A stretch of 64,000 nucleotides of DNA, from contig NZ_SCNL01000003.1 in the NCBI RefSeq assembly GCF_005502745.1, positions 62,001-126,000 of the forward strand, read 5' to 3'. The notes beneath the pieces were generated by a model. It did not search any database. It saw only the letters and a list, made by a program, of their open reading frames with translations, and had not been told where the DNA came from. The first letter of the stretch is position 1. Each line of letters opens with the position of its first letter. This DNA is from Sphingomonas sp. 3P27F8. GTDB lineage: Bacteria; Pseudomonadota; Alphaproteobacteria; Sphingomonadales; Sphingomonadaceae. A program made the position numbers and the translations under genes. This document shows positions 26,041 to 36,500 of this stretch, piece by piece.

Positions 26041-27094
26041 TCACTGGCGCCAGCCGCGATGGCAGGCCGGGGCGCAGCAACAGCCAGTCTCGGATCATGG
26101 GGCCTGGCGCCGCGCCGATCACGCTTTTGTAGCCGCTGTCACCGGCGCCCCAATCGATGACGTGCGTGCCGTTTTTCATCGCATTCGCCAAATTGCGGTA
26201 ATATAACGATTTACCGGGCGAATGCTTCGCGAATGCGGGATCATAGCTGTTGGCGATAGCGTAGCGCAGCGCGCCCACTTCGAGATCGAAGGAGAAGGCA
26301 GCCGGCTTTCCCCCGATCGACAGTAACGCGCCGCGCATCATCTCCGCGAGCGCTGGGTCCTCGGCCAGTGCGCGCCAGAAAATGCCATGCCCGCTCGCCG
26401 TGAACTTCGCGTCCGCGCCGCTGGTCCGCTCGCTTATCCAGCTCGCGCGCTCGATGATCTCCAGCGTCTCGCAGGCATAGGGCCAATCGGATGCCGACAG
26501 AAACTTCCAGTCGAGCCTGCCCAGCGCGGCGAGCTGCTTCTCGTGATAACGGTTCTTGCGCAGCGTCGAGGCCCGCGGCCACGTGCGCTCAGCGCTCAGG
26601 GCCGCCATGTCCAGCAGGAAAGTCTGCGCGATGGTCCGTTCCAGCGCGACCCAGCCCTGCGCGCGCGCCGCCTCGATAAGGGGGCCAGCTGCCGGGTCAT
26701 CGTCATAGACCGGTCCGATGCGCAGCGCGTTGACCTGGTTAGCCAGCATCGCCAGTGCGGCCTCCAGAACCTCGGCGCCAGCGGTTTCTGCGAGCGGAAA
26801 GCTCCTGAACGGCCAATAGCTGCCGGGCACCATCGCGAGACGCAGCCACGCCGGTCCGGCGGAGACTATAGGTAGCGCCAGCGCAGGCAACTGCTCCGCA
26901 TTGACCAGTAGCGTCTGCGCCTGTCCGCCATAAGCTTTAAGTGCAGCGGCGAACCACTGATGCCGCAGGAAGCGGTGGGAGGGCGCCGCCACACCGGCGA
27001 CTACGTCCAGCGCGCTCGCCAGCCCATCGACGATCTCGGCGCGCAGGAGGCGGGGCAGGCGGACAAACTGATCGAGCGGCATCGGCATGGTCAT
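26015..27094 (-). CDS. BioF2-like acetyltransferase (GNAT superfamily)
   Basis: A 359-residue protein of the BioF2-like/FemAB-like acetyltransferase family, related to the CelD proteins seen in polysaccharide clusters. Recognisable parts: HRFLRHQWFAAAL near the N-terminus, the LRKNRYHEKQL basic segment, and the C-terminal GNAT half with FSFDLEVGALRYAIANSYDPAF, SPGKSLYYRNL and IDWGAGDSGYKS. These typically transfer acyl groups onto polysaccharides or cell-wall precursors; substrate unknown. Convergent with and overlapping the TetR gene by 26 bases. Confidence 0.8.
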   Translation of the reverse strand: MTMPMPLDQFVRLPRLLRAEIVDGLASALDVVAGVAAPSHRFLRHQWFAAALKAYGGQAQTLLVNAEQLPALALPIVSAGPAWLRLAMVPGSYWPFRSFPLAETAGAEVLEAALAMLANQVNALRIGPVYDDDPAAGPLIEAARAQGWVALERTIAQTFLLDMAALSAERTWPRASTLRKNRYHEKQLAALGRLDWKFLSASDWPYACETLEIIERASWISERTSGADAKFTASGHGIFWRALAEDPALAEMMRGALLSIGGKPAAFSFDLEVGALRYAIANSYDPAFAKHSPGKSLYYRNLANAMKNGTHVIDWGAGDSGYKSVIGAAPGPMIRDWLLLRPGLPSRLAPVIKLMWRGR

Positions 27095-27174
27095 CGCGGA
27101 AACGACCTACGGCATCACAGTTACCAGCGCGTTGCCGCTTGCCTCCTATTGTCGCCGCGGGCATCCTTTTTCCG

Positions 27175-27627
27175 GTGCTGCAATATTCCCCCGCTGTTTC
27201 GACGATCGCGCAGACGATCCAGCTTTCCCTCAGTCCGGTGTTCATGCTTGCCGGCATCGGCGCGTTGCTCAACGTGCTGACCGGACGCCTTGCGCGAGTG
27301 ATCGATCGAGCGCGCGTACTGGAGGAATTGCATCCCGGCTCGCGTGGGCCGGAGCATGATCGCCACGTCTGGGAGTTGCGGCTGCTCGGCCGGCGCATCA
27401 TGATCATCAACCGGGCGCTGTTTCTTGCCGTCTCGTCGGCGGTGATGACCTGCACGGTAGTTGCGCTGCTGTTCATCGCGGAACTCGCGGGGCTTCATAT
27501 CGGACAGTTCGTCGCGGTCGCCTTTGTGTTGGCTATGTTGCTGTTAATTGCGGCGCTCGTCTATTTTCTGATCGAGGTGCGGATGTCGCTGCGCGCGGTC
27601 GAAGTGCGCGAGGAACTTCTGCGGTAA
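27175..27627 (+). CDS. DUF2721 membrane protein
   Basis: About 150 residues with three hydrophobic helices. The N-terminal pattern STIAQTIQLSLSPVFMLAGIGALLNVL followed by GRLARVIDRARVLEE is the DUF2721 signature, and VREELLR ends the protein. Function unknown. The start is uncertain: a GTG at 27175 gives the usual family N-terminus, while the frame stays open upstream to 26941 across the divergent acetyltransferase. It is divergent from that gene with 80 bases between. Confidence 0.75.
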   Translation: MLQYSPAVSTIAQTIQLSLSPVFMLAGIGALLNVLTGRLARVIDRARVLEELHPGSRGPEHDRHVWELRLLGRRIMIINRALFLAVSSAVMTCTVVALLFIAELAGLHIGQFVAVAFVLAMLLLIAALVYFLIEVRMSLRAVEVREELLR

Positions 27628-27731
27628 CAGGCGTTCGTGGAAGGCAGCCCTATCTCTGCGTGAGATTTCGGGTGGCCTGATCCGTATTGTGAAAATCGAG
27701 CGGACGGGGTGTTGCTATCGCGCAACGGCAT

Positions 27732-29390
27732 TTACGCTAGAATGCCGGGCAGGTGCAGACCTTTGTCGCGCGCGCAATCGATGGCGATATCGTAACCCGC
27801 GTCAGCGTGTCGCATCACCCCGGTCGCGGGATCATTCCACAACACGCGTTCGAGCCGTCGCGCCGCTTCCGGCGTGCCGTCCGCGACTATTACCATTCCA
27901 GCGTGCTGCGAATAGCCCATGCCGACGCCGCCGCCGTGGTGCAGCGAAACCCAGGTCGCTCCGGACGCGGTGTTGAGCAGCGCGTTTAGCAGTGGCCAGT
28001 CCGATACCGCGTCGGATCCGTCGCGCATTGCCTCCGTTTCGCGATTCGGGGAGGCGACCGAACCTGAATCTAGATGATCGCGGCCGATCACCACCGGAGC
28101 CTTCAATTCGCCGCTCGCCACCATCTCGTTGAAGGCGAGGCCGAGCCGGTGGCGATCACCCAGCCCGACCCAGCAGATGCGCGCAGGCAGCCCCTGAAAC
28201 CTGATCCGCTCGCGCGCCATGTCCAGCCAGCGGTGGAGCGGCTTGTTGTTGGGCAGCAGCTCCTTCACCTTTGCGTCGGTCTTGTAGATATCCTCAGCGT
28301 CCCCCGACAGGGCCACCCAGCGGAACGGGCCGATGCCGCGACAGAAGAGCGGTCGAATATAGGCCGGGACGAAGCCGGGGAAGGCAAAAGCGTCAGCCAC
28401 CCCCTCATCCTTTGCCACCTGACGGATGTTATTGCCGTAATCGACCGTGGGCACGCCCGCGCGCTGGAACGCCAGCATCGCCTCGACATGCCGGGCCATT
28501 GACGCCCTGGCGGCTGCGGCGACCGTCGCAGGATCCTGCTCGCGCACGGCTATCCAGCGCTCCACGGTCCAGCCGGCGGGGAGATACCCATTGACTGGAT
28601 CGTGCGCGCTCGTCTGGTCGGTCAGCAGATCGGGGAGGATGCCGCGCGCGTATATCGCCGGCAGCAGTTCGGCGGCGTTTCCCAGCAGACCGACCGAAAT
28701 GGGTTTCTTTGCGCTGGTCACTATCTCAAGCGCCTCATCGAGCGTGGACGCGGCTTGATCGAGATAGCCGGTGCGCAGCCGCATATCGATGCGGCTTTGC
28801 TGGCATTCTATCGCCAGGCATGATGCCCCGGCCATGACTGCCGCGAGCGGCTGCGCGCCACCCATGCCGCCGAGGCCGGCAGTTAACAGCCATTTGCCGG
28901 ACAGGTCGCCATCATAGTGCTGGCGGCCCATCTCGACGAAGGTCTCATAGGTGCCCTGCACAATGCCTTGCGTGCCGATGTAGATCCACGAGCCGGCTGT
29001 CATCTGGCCATACATCGCAAGGCCCTTGCGATCGAGCTCGTCGAAATGCTCCCAATTCGCCCATTTCGGCACAAGATTGCTGTTAGCGATCAGCACGCGC
29101 GGGGCGTCAGCATGCGTGCGGAACACGCCAACCGGTTTGCCGGACTGGATCAACAGCGTCTCGTCGCCGTCCAGCCTCCGTAGCGTTTCGACGATCCTGT
29201 CGTAACTCTCCCAGTCGCGCGCGGCGCGGCCGATGCCGCCATAGACCACCAGTTCCTCGGGCCGCTCCGCGACATCTGGGTGGAGGTTGTTCATCAGCAT
29301 CCGCAACGCGGCTTCGGTCAACCAGCTTCTGGCGGAAAGCGTGGTGCCGGTAGCAGGCTTGATGACGCGAGAGGGATCAAGACGGGTCAT
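27732..29390 (-). CDS. hutU: Urocanate hydratase
   Basis: Second enzyme of histidine degradation: urocanate plus water to 4-imidazolone-5-propanoate, with tightly bound NAD acting as electrophile. The 552-residue length is typical. Family signatures are [16 protein letters not shown], the [16 protein letters not shown]-binding segment, [11 protein letters not shown], and [14 protein letters not shown]; the C-terminal [15 protein letters not shown] motif is also seen. The ATG at 29390 overlaps the hutG stop by four bases. It is the last gene of the hutI-H-G-U operon. Confidence 0.97.
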   Translation of the reverse strand: MTRLDPSRVIKPATGTTLSARSWLTEAALRMLMNNLHPDVAERPEELVVYGGIGRAARDWESYDRIVETLRRLDGDETLLIQSGKPVGVFRTHADAPRVLIANSNLVPKWANWEHFDELDRKGLAMYGQMTAGSWIYIGTQGIVQGTYETFVEMGRQHYDGDLSGKWLLTAGLGGMGGAQPLAAVMAGASCLAIECQQSRIDMRLRTGYLDQAASTLDEALEIVTSAKKPISVGLLGNAAELLPAIYARGILPDLLTDQTSAHDPVNGYLPAGWTVERWIAVREQDPATVAAAARASMARHVEAMLAFQRAGVPTVDYGNNIRQVAKDEGVADAFAFPGFVPAYIRPLFCRGIGPFRWVALSGDAEDIYKTDAKVKELLPNNKPLHRWLDMARERIRFQGLPARICWVGLGDRHRLGLAFNEMVASGELKAPVVIGRDHLDSGSVASPNRETEAMRDGSDAVSDWPLLNALLNTASGATWVSLHHGGGVGMGYSQHAGMVIVADGTPEAARRLERVLWNDPATGVMRHADAGYDIAIDCARDKGLHLPGILA

Positions 29391-30172
29391 TGCGCGAAAT
29401 CCAGACAGGTGTTCAGTACGTTGCGCAGCGTCGCGACGAGCGGCGCGGCATAGGCGGGGTCGTATCGGGGCGGCCAGTTGGTCGCATCTGGCACGGACGG
29501 CTCGGCGGCATAACCACGTATCGCCAGTTCCATCTGGATCGCGTGAACGCCTTGCGCCGGTCGCCCGTAATGTCGCGTCGTCCAGCCGCCCTTGAAACGG
29601 CCGTTGACGATGTGATCGGCAGTGCATGCGGCGGAGACTGCGGCGGTCAGCTCGGGAGCACACGTCGCGTCATTATTGGTGCCAATGTTAAACTGCGGCA
29701 ATTCGCCGTCGAACAGGCGTGGGATGCGGCTGCGGATCGAATGCGCGTCATAGAGAACGATGCGGGGATGGGCGGCGCGCAGGCGTTCGACCTCGGCGGC
29801 AAGTGCGAAGTGATAGGGATCGAAATAGGCGACGCGTCGTCGGGCGATCTCGGTGGCGTCAGGCGTGCCGGCGCGATAGAGCCGTTCGCCGTCGAACGTG
29901 GTCGTGGGGCAAAGCTCGGTCGTCGCCTGCCCCGGATAGAGCGACGCGCCACTGGGATCGCGGTTCACGTCGATTACGCTGCGCGAGATGGTCGTGCGGA
30001 CGACCGCGGCGCCTAGATCCCGGGCGAAGCTGTAGAGTGTTTCGATGTGCCAGTCAGCGTCGCGCCGGGCCAGCCATGGAGAGGCAAAATGGTTGTCCAG
30101 TTCCGCAAGATCGACACCTGTATGAGGCATGGCCACGATCAGCGGAGCCGTGCCGTGATGGACATGAATCAT
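29387..30172 (-). CDS. hutG: N-formylglutamate deformylase (N-formylglutamate amidohydrolase family)
   Basis: Hydrolyses N-formyl-L-glutamate to glutamate and formate, the final step of the five-enzyme histidine route. The 261-residue protein belongs to the FGase family and not to the arginase-like formiminoglutamases: [39 protein letters not shown] and [15 protein letters not shown] are visible. The ATG at 30172 is preferred (GGAGG eight bases upstream); a GTG at 30181 is in frame. It needs HutF to make its substrate, and no hutF is in this window. Confidence 0.93.
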   Translation of the reverse strand: MIHVHHGTAPLIVAMPHTGVDLAELDNHFASPWLARRDADWHIETLYSFARDLGAAVVRTTISRSVIDVNRDPSGASLYPGQATTELCPTTTFDGERLYRAGTPDATEIARRRVAYFDPYHFALAAEVERLRAAHPRIVLYDAHSIRSRIPRLFDGELPQFNIGTNNDATCAPELTAAVSAACTADHIVNGRFKGGWTTRHYGRPAQGVHAIQMELAIRGYAAEPSVPDATNWPPRYDPAYAAPLVATLRNVLNTCLDFAQ

Positions 30173-30197
30173 TGCCTCCACCTCCGAAGGAAATGAT

Positions 30198-31730
30198 TCA
30201 TGCGACTACTCCCGGCAACGCGGAACCGATCGCCGCGACGAGTGCGCCGCTTGAAACCAGCGCCGTCGCAGTTTCCATATCCGGCGCGAAATAGCGATCC
30301 TCGGTGAGTGTCGGCACCTTGGCGCGGATCGTGGCGCGGGCGCCTTCCAGCTCTTTCGACGAGGCGAGCGGGGCGTGGAAATCACAACCCTGCGCGGCCG
30401 CGAGCGCCTCGATCCCAATGACGTTGGCGGCGTTCGCGGCCATTTCCAGCAGGCGGCGCGCGCCGTGCGCGGCCATCGAGACATGGTCCTCCTGATTGGC
30501 GGAGGTGGGAATAGAGTCCACCGATGCGGGATAGGCCCGTTGCTTGTTCTCGCTCACCAGCGCCGCCGCGGTCACCTGCGGGATCATGAAACCTGAGTTG
30601 AGGCCGGGGCGGGGGGTCAGGAAGGCGGGAAGGCCCGACAGTGCCGGATCTACCAGCATCGCCACGCGGCGTTCCGCTATGCTGCCGATCTCGCAGATAG
30701 CAAGCGCGATCATGTCGGCGGCGAAGGCAACCGGTTCGGCATGGAAATTGCCACCCGAAAGAGCCTCGTTGGTTTCCGGAAATATCAGCGGATTGTCCGA
30801 TACGCCGTTCGCTTCGATCGTGAGTGTGCTCGCGGCCTGACGCAGCACGTCAAGCGCGGCACCCATCACCTGAGGCTGGCAGCGCAGACAATAAGGGTCC
30901 TGTACGCGGGCATCATTTTCCAGGTGGCTCGCCCGGATTTCGCTGCCGCTCATAAGCATGCGAAGCGTATCGGCGACCTCGATCTGGCCCCGGTGCCGAC
31001 GCAGGGCGTGAATGCGCGCGTCGAAAGGCGTGTCGGATCCTTTTGCCGCCTCGGTGGACATGGCGCCGGTGACGAGCGCGGACCGGAACAACAACTCCGC
31101 CTCGAAAAGCCCTGCCAATGCATTGGCGGTGCTGAACTGGGTGCCGTTGAGCAGCGCCAGACCCTCTTTCGGCCCAAGTTCGATCGGCGCCAGCCCAACG
31201 CGCTCGAATGCCTCGATAGCTGGCAGAACGGCCTCACCGATCATGACCTGCCCGACGCCGATCATCGCTGCCGCCATATGCGCCAGCGGGGCCAGATCAC
31301 CGCTTGCGCCCACCGACCCCTGAGACGGCACGAGTGGCGTGAGGCCGTGCTCAAGCATCCCCGCGAGCAATGCAACGGTGCCCGTGCGCACGCCCGAAGC
31401 GCCTTGCGCGAGGCTGGCGAGCTTCAGCGCCAGCATCAGCCGGATCACGGCAACCGGGGAGGAGGCACCAATGCCGGCGGCGTGACTGAGGACGATATTG
31501 CGCTGAAGCTTCGCGAGATCATTGTCACCGATCCGCACGCTGGCGAGCTTTCCAAAGCCCGTATTGATGCCGTAGATCGGGGCACCCTTCGCCAGGATCC
31601 GCTCAACCGCCGTCGCACTATCGGCGATGGCCGGCGCGCAGATCGGATCCAGGCGGACCGCTGCCCCATGGTAGACGGCGCGCCAGTCCGCCAGAGCGAC
31701 CTGGCCCGGATTGAGGATCACGGTGTTCAT
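30198..31730 (-). CDS. hutH: Histidine ammonia-lyase
   Basis: Removes ammonia from histidine to give trans-urocanate. The 510-residue protein carries the self-processing Ala142-Ser143-Gly144 tripeptide in [14 protein letters not shown], which forms the MIO electrophile; [23 protein letters not shown] and the [14 protein letters not shown] segment are also typical. The ATG at 31730 overlaps the hutI stop by four bases, and hutG follows after a 25-base gap. Confidence 0.97.
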   Translation of the reverse strand: MNTVILNPGQVALADWRAVYHGAAVRLDPICAPAIADSATAVERILAKGAPIYGINTGFGKLASVRIGDNDLAKLQRNIVLSHAAGIGASSPVAVIRLMLALKLASLAQGASGVRTGTVALLAGMLEHGLTPLVPSQGSVGASGDLAPLAHMAAAMIGVGQVMIGEAVLPAIEAFERVGLAPIELGPKEGLALLNGTQFSTANALAGLFEAELLFRSALVTGAMSTEAAKGSDTPFDARIHALRRHRGQIEVADTLRMLMSGSEIRASHLENDARVQDPYCLRCQPQVMGAALDVLRQAASTLTIEANGVSDNPLIFPETNEALSGGNFHAEPVAFAADMIALAICEIGSIAERRVAMLVDPALSGLPAFLTPRPGLNSGFMIPQVTAAALVSENKQRAYPASVDSIPTSANQEDHVSMAAHGARRLLEMAANAANVIGIEALAAAQGCDFHAPLASSKELEGARATIRAKVPTLTEDRYFAPDMETATALVSSGALVAAIGSALPGVVA

Positions 31731-32938
31731 CGTCCACTCCAGATGCGGGCATGGAGCGGGTTCAGCCCCATGCGGTAAACCAGTTCGGCGGGACGTCCGA
31801 CATCCCAGATTGCCAAATCGCAGCGCTTGCCCGCTTCGAGAGTACCGATCACATCGAGGCGGCCCAAAGCGCGGGCGGCATTGACTGTGACACCGCGCAA
31901 CGCCTCCTCCACCGTCAGGCCAAAGCACGTGGCGGCCATATTGAGCACCAGCAGGATCGAGGTGAGTGGTGAGGTGCCGGGGTTGCAATCCGTCGCGAGC
32001 GCAATCGGCACACCAGCATTGCGCAACGCCGCAATCGGTGGAAGCTTCGTCTCACGCGTGAAGTAAAAAGCGCCCGGCAACAATGTTGCGACCGTGCCGG
32101 ATGCCGCCATCGCCGCTACGCCCGCATTGTCGAGATATTCCAGGTGATCGGCGGATAGCGCGTCATATTTTGCGGCGAGTGCGGCGCCATGCAGGTTGGA
32201 CAGCTGCTCGGCGTGAAGCTTTACCGGCAGGCGCAATGCGCGGGCCGCTTCTAATACGCGCGCGGCCTGCGACGCGCTGAACCCGATGCCCTCGCAAAAC
32301 GCATCTACTGCATCGACCAGTCCCTCGGCCGCAAGCGTTGGAAGCATGGTATCCGCGACCAGCGCGACATAGCCGTCAGGATCGCCAGCATATTCCGGCG
32401 GCACGGCGTGGGCGCCGAGGAAAGTGGAGATGATCTGCACGGGGCGCTGCGCCGCCAGCATTTGCGCCGCGCGGAGCATTTGCCGCTCACTTTCAAGGTT
32501 CAGACCGTAGCCAGACTTAATCTCGATCGTCGTAACCCCTTCGGCGATCAGTGCGTCCAGCCGGGGCAGTGCAGTCCGAACCAATTCGTCCTGGCTCGCT
32601 GCGCGAGTGGCACGCATCGTCGCAACGATCCCGCCGCCCGCCCGGGCGATCTCCTCGTAACTCGCTCCCCGCAGGCGGGCTTCGAACTCGCCGGATCGAT
32701 CGCCGGCATGAATCAGATGAGTATGACAATCGATCAGACCCGGCGTAACCAACCGGCCTTCGCATTGGACAAGCTTGGCAGGCGCGAACGCTCTCGCATC
32801 CTCCGAGGGGCCGACGTGAATGATGCGCCCGGCGCGCGCCGCGATCATACCGTCATCAATCGCGCCAAGACCCGCGCCAATCATTGTGGCGAGCCGAGCG
32901 CCCATCCACACGGTATCGCACTCTGTGACGCCGGACAT
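31727..32938 (-). CDS. hutI: Imidazolonepropionase
   Basis: Third step of histidine degradation: opens imidazolone-propanoate to N-formimino-L-glutamate. A 403-residue amidohydrolase with the metal site HTH in [14 protein letters not shown], the [12 protein letters not shown] motif, KLHAEQLSN carrying a further His ligand, and [15 protein letters not shown] carrying the Asp. The ATG at 32938 (MSGVTE) has GAGGGA eight bases upstream; an upstream GTG at 32962 is an alternative. It is the first gene of the hut operon, divergent from hutC. Confidence 0.96.
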   Translation of the reverse strand: MSGVTECDTVWMGARLATMIGAGLGAIDDGMIAARAGRIIHVGPSEDARAFAPAKLVQCEGRLVTPGLIDCHTHLIHAGDRSGEFEARLRGASYEEIARAGGGIVATMRATRAASQDELVRTALPRLDALIAEGVTTIEIKSGYGLNLESERQMLRAAQMLAAQRPVQIISTFLGAHAVPPEYAGDPDGYVALVADTMLPTLAAEGLVDAVDAFCEGIGFSASQAARVLEAARALRLPVKLHAEQLSNLHGAALAAKYDALSADHLEYLDNAGVAAMAASGTVATLLPGAFYFTRETKLPPIAALRNAGVPIALATDCNPGTSPLTSILLVLNMAATCFGLTVEEALRGVTVNAARALGRLDVIGTLEAGKRCDLAIWDVGRPAELVYRMGLNPLHARIWSGR

Positions 32939-32988
32939 CGTTTCAGTCCCTCGTGGTTCCACCTCAGCGTCATTGCATCGTTTTTAGA

Positions 32989-33004
32989 TTATGTATAGAC
33001 ATAA
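32989..33004. promoter_or_regulatory. Probable HutC operator
   Basis: TTATGTATAGACATAA is a 16-base imperfect palindrome (one mismatched pair). It lies 50 bases before the hutI start, in the 253-base hutI-hutC intergenic region. The core TGTATA-ACA pattern resembles published HutC-binding sites with a TTGTATATACAA core. It fits repression of the hutI-H-G-U operon until urocanate accumulates. Binding is inferred. Confidence 0.6.
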
Positions 33005-33191
33005 AAGTCGGTTTGCATGCTTTAGCCTACGGGGCACGGTGGCGGTGACGAGTTGGGGCCGGTGAGGGCTCAATAGGTCGTCACGACGTTTGGAGCCGAG
33101 CGGACAAGCTGATAGGCGATTGGCACGGAGGCGCGACCGGGGGAAACGGTTCGAGTTTGCGCCCCGCACCCGGAGAAACGATCGCGTGAGA

Positions 33192-33902
33192 ATGTCACTC
33201 CACGAACTCATCCGATCGGATTATGAATCGCGCATCCTGAGCGGTTTGCTCGCGCCCGGCGAACGGCTGCCGACCGAACGGGCGTTAATGCAGGCTTATG
33301 GCTGTTCGCGGATGACCGTGAACAAGGCGTTATCTGCGCTGCTGTCCGCCGGTCTGATCGATCGTCGCAAGAAAGCCGGCACGTTCGTCGCCCAGCCCAA
33401 GGTCCATTCAATGGTGCTGGACGTGCCGGACATTGCGATGCTCTTGAAGGAGCGCGGACAAGCATACGAATATCGTCCAATGCGAAGGCTGGTGCGAGAA
33501 GCCGGCGAGGACGAGGATGAGCGTCTGCTGGCCGCGTCCGGCGCGCTTTTGCAAATCGATGGGGTTCATCTGGCAGACGGGTCGCCGCTTTGCGCCGAAT
33601 TCCGTCTGGTTAGCGCAGTCGCCGTCCCCAAGATCATCCATGCCGATTTCGATGTCGATCCGCCGGGATCATGGCTGCTGCGACATGTTCCGTGGACGGA
33701 AGCGGAAACGCGGATATCGGCCGTCGGTGCTGCCGGTGTTGAGGCTGAATGGCTGGGGGTCGTTACCGGTTATCCCTGCCTTTGCGTCGATCGCCGGACC
33801 TGGAGGGGAAAGGAGCGAGTCACTTCCGTGCGACAGGTATTCATTGGGAACGGATACGATCTGGTCGCGCGATTTGGGCCGGGCGCGTCGAATGGCGGGT
33901 AG
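33192..33902 (+). CDS. hutC: Histidine-utilisation repressor HutC, GntR/HutC family
   Basis: A 236-residue regulator: N-terminal GntR winged helix (residues about 1-70, with GERLPTERALMQAYGCSRMTVNKALSAL, then GLIDRRKKAGTFV), C-terminal UTRA ligand domain (from about residue 85) containing the family's VNRRTW-like CVDRRTW motif. It should bind urocanate and release the hut promoter. The ATG at 33192 matches family N-termini; an in-frame frame extension to 33090 is a non-conserved basic stretch. Divergent from hutI, with the operator between. Confidence 0.93.
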   Translation: MSLHELIRSDYESRILSGLLAPGERLPTERALMQAYGCSRMTVNKALSALLSAGLIDRRKKAGTFVAQPKVHSMVLDVPDIAMLLKERGQAYEYRPMRRLVREAGEDEDERLLAASGALLQIDGVHLADGSPLCAEFRLVSAVAVPKIIHADFDVDPPGSWLLRHVPWTEAETRISAVGAAGVEAEWLGVVTGYPCLCVDRRTWRGKERVTSVRQVFIGNGYDLVARFGPGASNGG

Positions 33903-34074
33903 TCAGAGCCAGTGCAGATCGACAGGAAACGGGCCATTTATCCGGTCCATGACGGATTTGTCATGGCGCGCCCACGCGGTTTAAACCGTGGTTGTCGCAT
34001 GGTTGGGCGTGGATATGCATCATGCCGCACCATTTGCTCTTCCCTCCGATCGGCCGTTGTCCGGGCATCCGGCT

Positions 34075-34449
34075 ATGAATGGGCTGCGAATCGCGGGCTG
34101 GGCAGCGGTGGGGGCGGCGGCGCTCGGCGCGGGCGCGTTCGGGCTTCTGGCTGATAGCGTGCCTCCAGCGCCGACACGCGGGGCGGTCGGCGGCGCGACC
34201 TATTCCCCGATACGGCAGTCCAGACACCAGGCACTCGTAGTCACGAGTTTAAGAACCGGGGCGGCAGAGGCGGTCGCGGGCCTGAAGGTTGGCGATACGC
34301 TGGAGGCGGTCAACGGTTATCCCGACGTGACGCTTGTCAATCTGCGCGCGGCCGAAGCACGTCGCGTTCCCGCGACGCTGAAAGTTCAGCGCAATGGTGA
34401 CGTGTTCATGCTGACCTTGCTAAGGGAGGCGCCGGGAGGCGCATCTTGA
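34075..34449 (+). CDS. Membrane-anchored PDZ protein
   Basis: A 124-residue protein with an N-terminal signal anchor (GWAAVGAAALGAGAFGLLADS) and a PDZ domain at residues about 55-120: TSLRTGAAEAVAGLKVGDTLEAVNG is the carboxylate-binding loop and helix. The start is uncertain: ATG 34075 begins directly before the anchor, but ATG 34015 and an upstream GTG at 33988 are in frame. Its stop overlaps the TTG start of the response regulator (TTGA), so it is co-translated with the two-component system and may modulate the sensor or present a misfolded-protein signal. That role is inference. Confidence 0.7.
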   Translation: MNGLRIAGWAAVGAAALGAGAFGLLADSVPPAPTRGAVGGATYSPIRQSRHQALVVTSLRTGAAEAVAGLKVGDTLEAVNGYPDVTLVNLRAAEARRVPATLKVQRNGDVFMLTLLREAPGGAS

Positions 34450-35132
34450 GCAAGATCCTTTTGGTCGAAGACGATGATTCGACCGCAGACTATATCTCCA
34501 ATGGCCTGAGTGAGGCGGGCTTCGTTGTAGATCGCGTGAACAATGGCCGTGACGGCCTGTTTCAGGCGACCGACGGCGGGTATGACTGCATCATCCTGGA
34601 TCGGATGCTGCCCGGGTTGGATGGAATGGCCGTGCTGGCAGCCGTCCGCGCGGCCGGCGTATCGACGCCGGTATTGATATTGTCTGCGATGAGCACGCCG
34701 GAGGATCGGGTCGCAGGACTTACATCAGGGTCGGACGACTATCTTACCAAGCCTTTCGTATTCGCGGAGTTGCTCGCCCGCGTGCGACTTCTGGTGCGAC
34801 GTGGCCAATCGGGCGGAAACTTGCCTGAGACGAAGCTGGTCTGCGACGATCTGGAAATGGATCTGCTCGCGCATCGCGTCAAACGCGCCGGCCAGCCGGT
34901 GGATCTGCAGCCGCGCGAATTCAGGCTGCTTGAATATCTACTGCGTCACGTTGATCAGGTGGTGACGCGCACAATGCTGCTTGAAGGGGTGTGGGACTAT
35001 CACTTTGACCCTGGCACCAACGTAACCGACGTGCACATCAGCCGGCTGCGCAAGAAGATCGATGAAGGGTACAACCGGCCGTTGCTCCACACGGTGAGGG
35101 GCGCCGGCTACAAACTCGGCGTGGAGCGATAG
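34446..35132 (+). CDS. OmpR-type response regulator
   Basis: A 228-residue two-domain regulator. The receiver domain has the acidic pair EDDD at residues 8-11, the phosphoacceptor Asp52 in IILDRMLP, and the conserved Lys in YLTKPF. The C-terminal winged helix runs from about residue 130 (LQPREFRLLEYL to the HTVRGAGYKL wing). It starts with TTG overlapping the PDZ gene stop. The sensor kinase follows immediately. The target genes are not known. Confidence 0.93.
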   Translation: MSKILLVEDDDSTADYISNGLSEAGFVVDRVNNGRDGLFQATDGGYDCIILDRMLPGLDGMAVLAAVRAAGVSTPVLILSAMSTPEDRVAGLTSGSDDYLTKPFVFAELLARVRLLVRRGQSGGNLPETKLVCDDLEMDLLAHRVKRAGQPVDLQPREFRLLEYLLRHVDQVVTRTMLLEGVWDYHFDPGTNVTDVHISRLRKKIDEGYNRPLLHTVRGAGYKLGVER

Positions 35133-35185
35133 CGCTGGGTTTCCTTCGCTCGACGACGCTGCGCTTTGCTGCGCTCGTTTTTGGA

Positions 35186-36478
35186 TTGCAGCTGGCAGGC
35201 GCGGCAATCACCGTCGGCACTGTGCGGGAGATCACGCGCGGACAGATAACGGCAGTCGCGGAACAGGGGGCGGAGCGGGTACGGCACGGGTTGCTGGCGG
35301 TTTACCGACGTGGCGGCTCCGCTGCGGTCGGGGCGGAGGTCGCTCGACTGATCCGTGCACGGGGGCCGCAACTCGTGCTGCTGCTGGTGGATCGAGACGG
35401 GCAGTTCCTGGCCGGCAACGTGGCTGACTGGCCGCCGACAGTCGCAGTCGATGGCAGCGCGACGACAATCGAGATATTCCGCATCGACCGCGATCTTTCC
35501 GAACGGATGCGCGTGATCGCGACGCGACTGCCCGATGGCAGCAGGTTGCTGGCGGGGCACGTCATCGAAAGCGAGTTGCGCTTCGCTCGCGCAATGGAGG
35601 AGGCGATGCTGCTGGCGATGGCGGTGGCGTTGATCTTCGCGGGGCTGGCGGGGGTGATTGCGGCGAGAATGATTGAGCGTCGGCTCGGACGCACAGTGGC
35701 GACGGCGAATGCCGTTGCGGCTGGTGATCTCGCCCGGCGTGTGCCGCTCGGGGGCGGCAACGATGCATTCGAAGCACTGGCCGAAGCGATCAACGCGATG
35801 CTTGACCGGATCGCCGCGCTTGTCGGCGAACTAAAAGTGGCGACCGATGGACTCGCGCACGATCTGCGCGCGCCGCTCACCCGGTTGCGTGTCACGCTTG
35901 AACGCGCGCTCGCCGCGGCACCGGATGAAGCTGGCCGAGTCACGATCCTGCGTGCGATGGAAGAGGGGGATCGGTTGCTCGCCATGCTTGATACCGCGCT
36001 GCGCATCACCCGCGCGGAAGCTGGGTTAGGTCGCGAGGCGTTCGCGAAAGTAGAGATTGGGGCGATGCTGGCGGACGTCGCCGAGATGTTCGGCCCGCTG
36101 GCGGAAGATCGCGGAATGAGCATTACGGTCGATTCATTCGCGCCGATCACGGTCAATGCCAATCGTGAGATGCTCGCGCAGGCGGTCGTGAACCTTGTCG
36201 ACAACGCGCTGAAATATGGCGCAGGTACGATCTTGCTAACTGCGGTAAAGGGTGCGCGCGAGGCAACCATCGCGGTCGCCGATGACGGCAGAGGTATTCC
36301 GGCGGAAGCGCGCGAGGATGCGCTGAAACGATTCGGTCGCCTGGACGCGGCACGTCAGGTGGGAGGCGCGGGGTTGGGCTTGTCGCTTGTCGCGGCGGTT
36401 GCCCATCTCCACGGCGGTAGTCTGACCCTGGGAGACAATCACCCTGGCCTTCTCGCGAGCATGACGATCGCGATCTAG
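35186..36478 (+). CDS. Sensor histidine kinase with HAMP domain
   Basis: Partner of the preceding regulator. Two transmembrane helices (the first at the very N-terminus, the second about residues 140-165) flank a periplasmic sensor region; then come HAMP (about 170-220), HisKA with the phosphoacceptor in GLAHDLRAPLTRL, and HATPase with NLVDNALKYG, VADDGRGIP and GAGLGLSL. The first usable start codon is TTG 35186, but the frame is open upstream to the end of the regulator, and a CTG at 35135 with GGAG eight bases before it would give the full first helix. The start is therefore uncertain. Confidence 0.88.
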   Translation: MQLAGAAITVGTVREITRGQITAVAEQGAERVRHGLLAVYRRGGSAAVGAEVARLIRARGPQLVLLLVDRDGQFLAGNVADWPPTVAVDGSATTIEIFRIDRDLSERMRVIATRLPDGSRLLAGHVIESELRFARAMEEAMLLAMAVALIFAGLAGVIAARMIERRLGRTVATANAVAAGDLARRVPLGGGNDAFEALAEAINAMLDRIAALVGELKVATDGLAHDLRAPLTRLRVTLERALAAAPDEAGRVTILRAMEEGDRLLAMLDTALRITRAEAGLGREAFAKVEIGAMLADVAEMFGPLAEDRGMSITVDSFAPITVNANREMLAQAVVNLVDNALKYGAGTILLTAVKGAREATIAVADDGRGIPAEAREDALKRFGRLDAARQVGGAGLGLSLVAAVAHLHGGSLTLGDNHPGLLASMTIAI

Positions 36479-36500
36479 CCAGGGCGTGATATTTTTCGGA

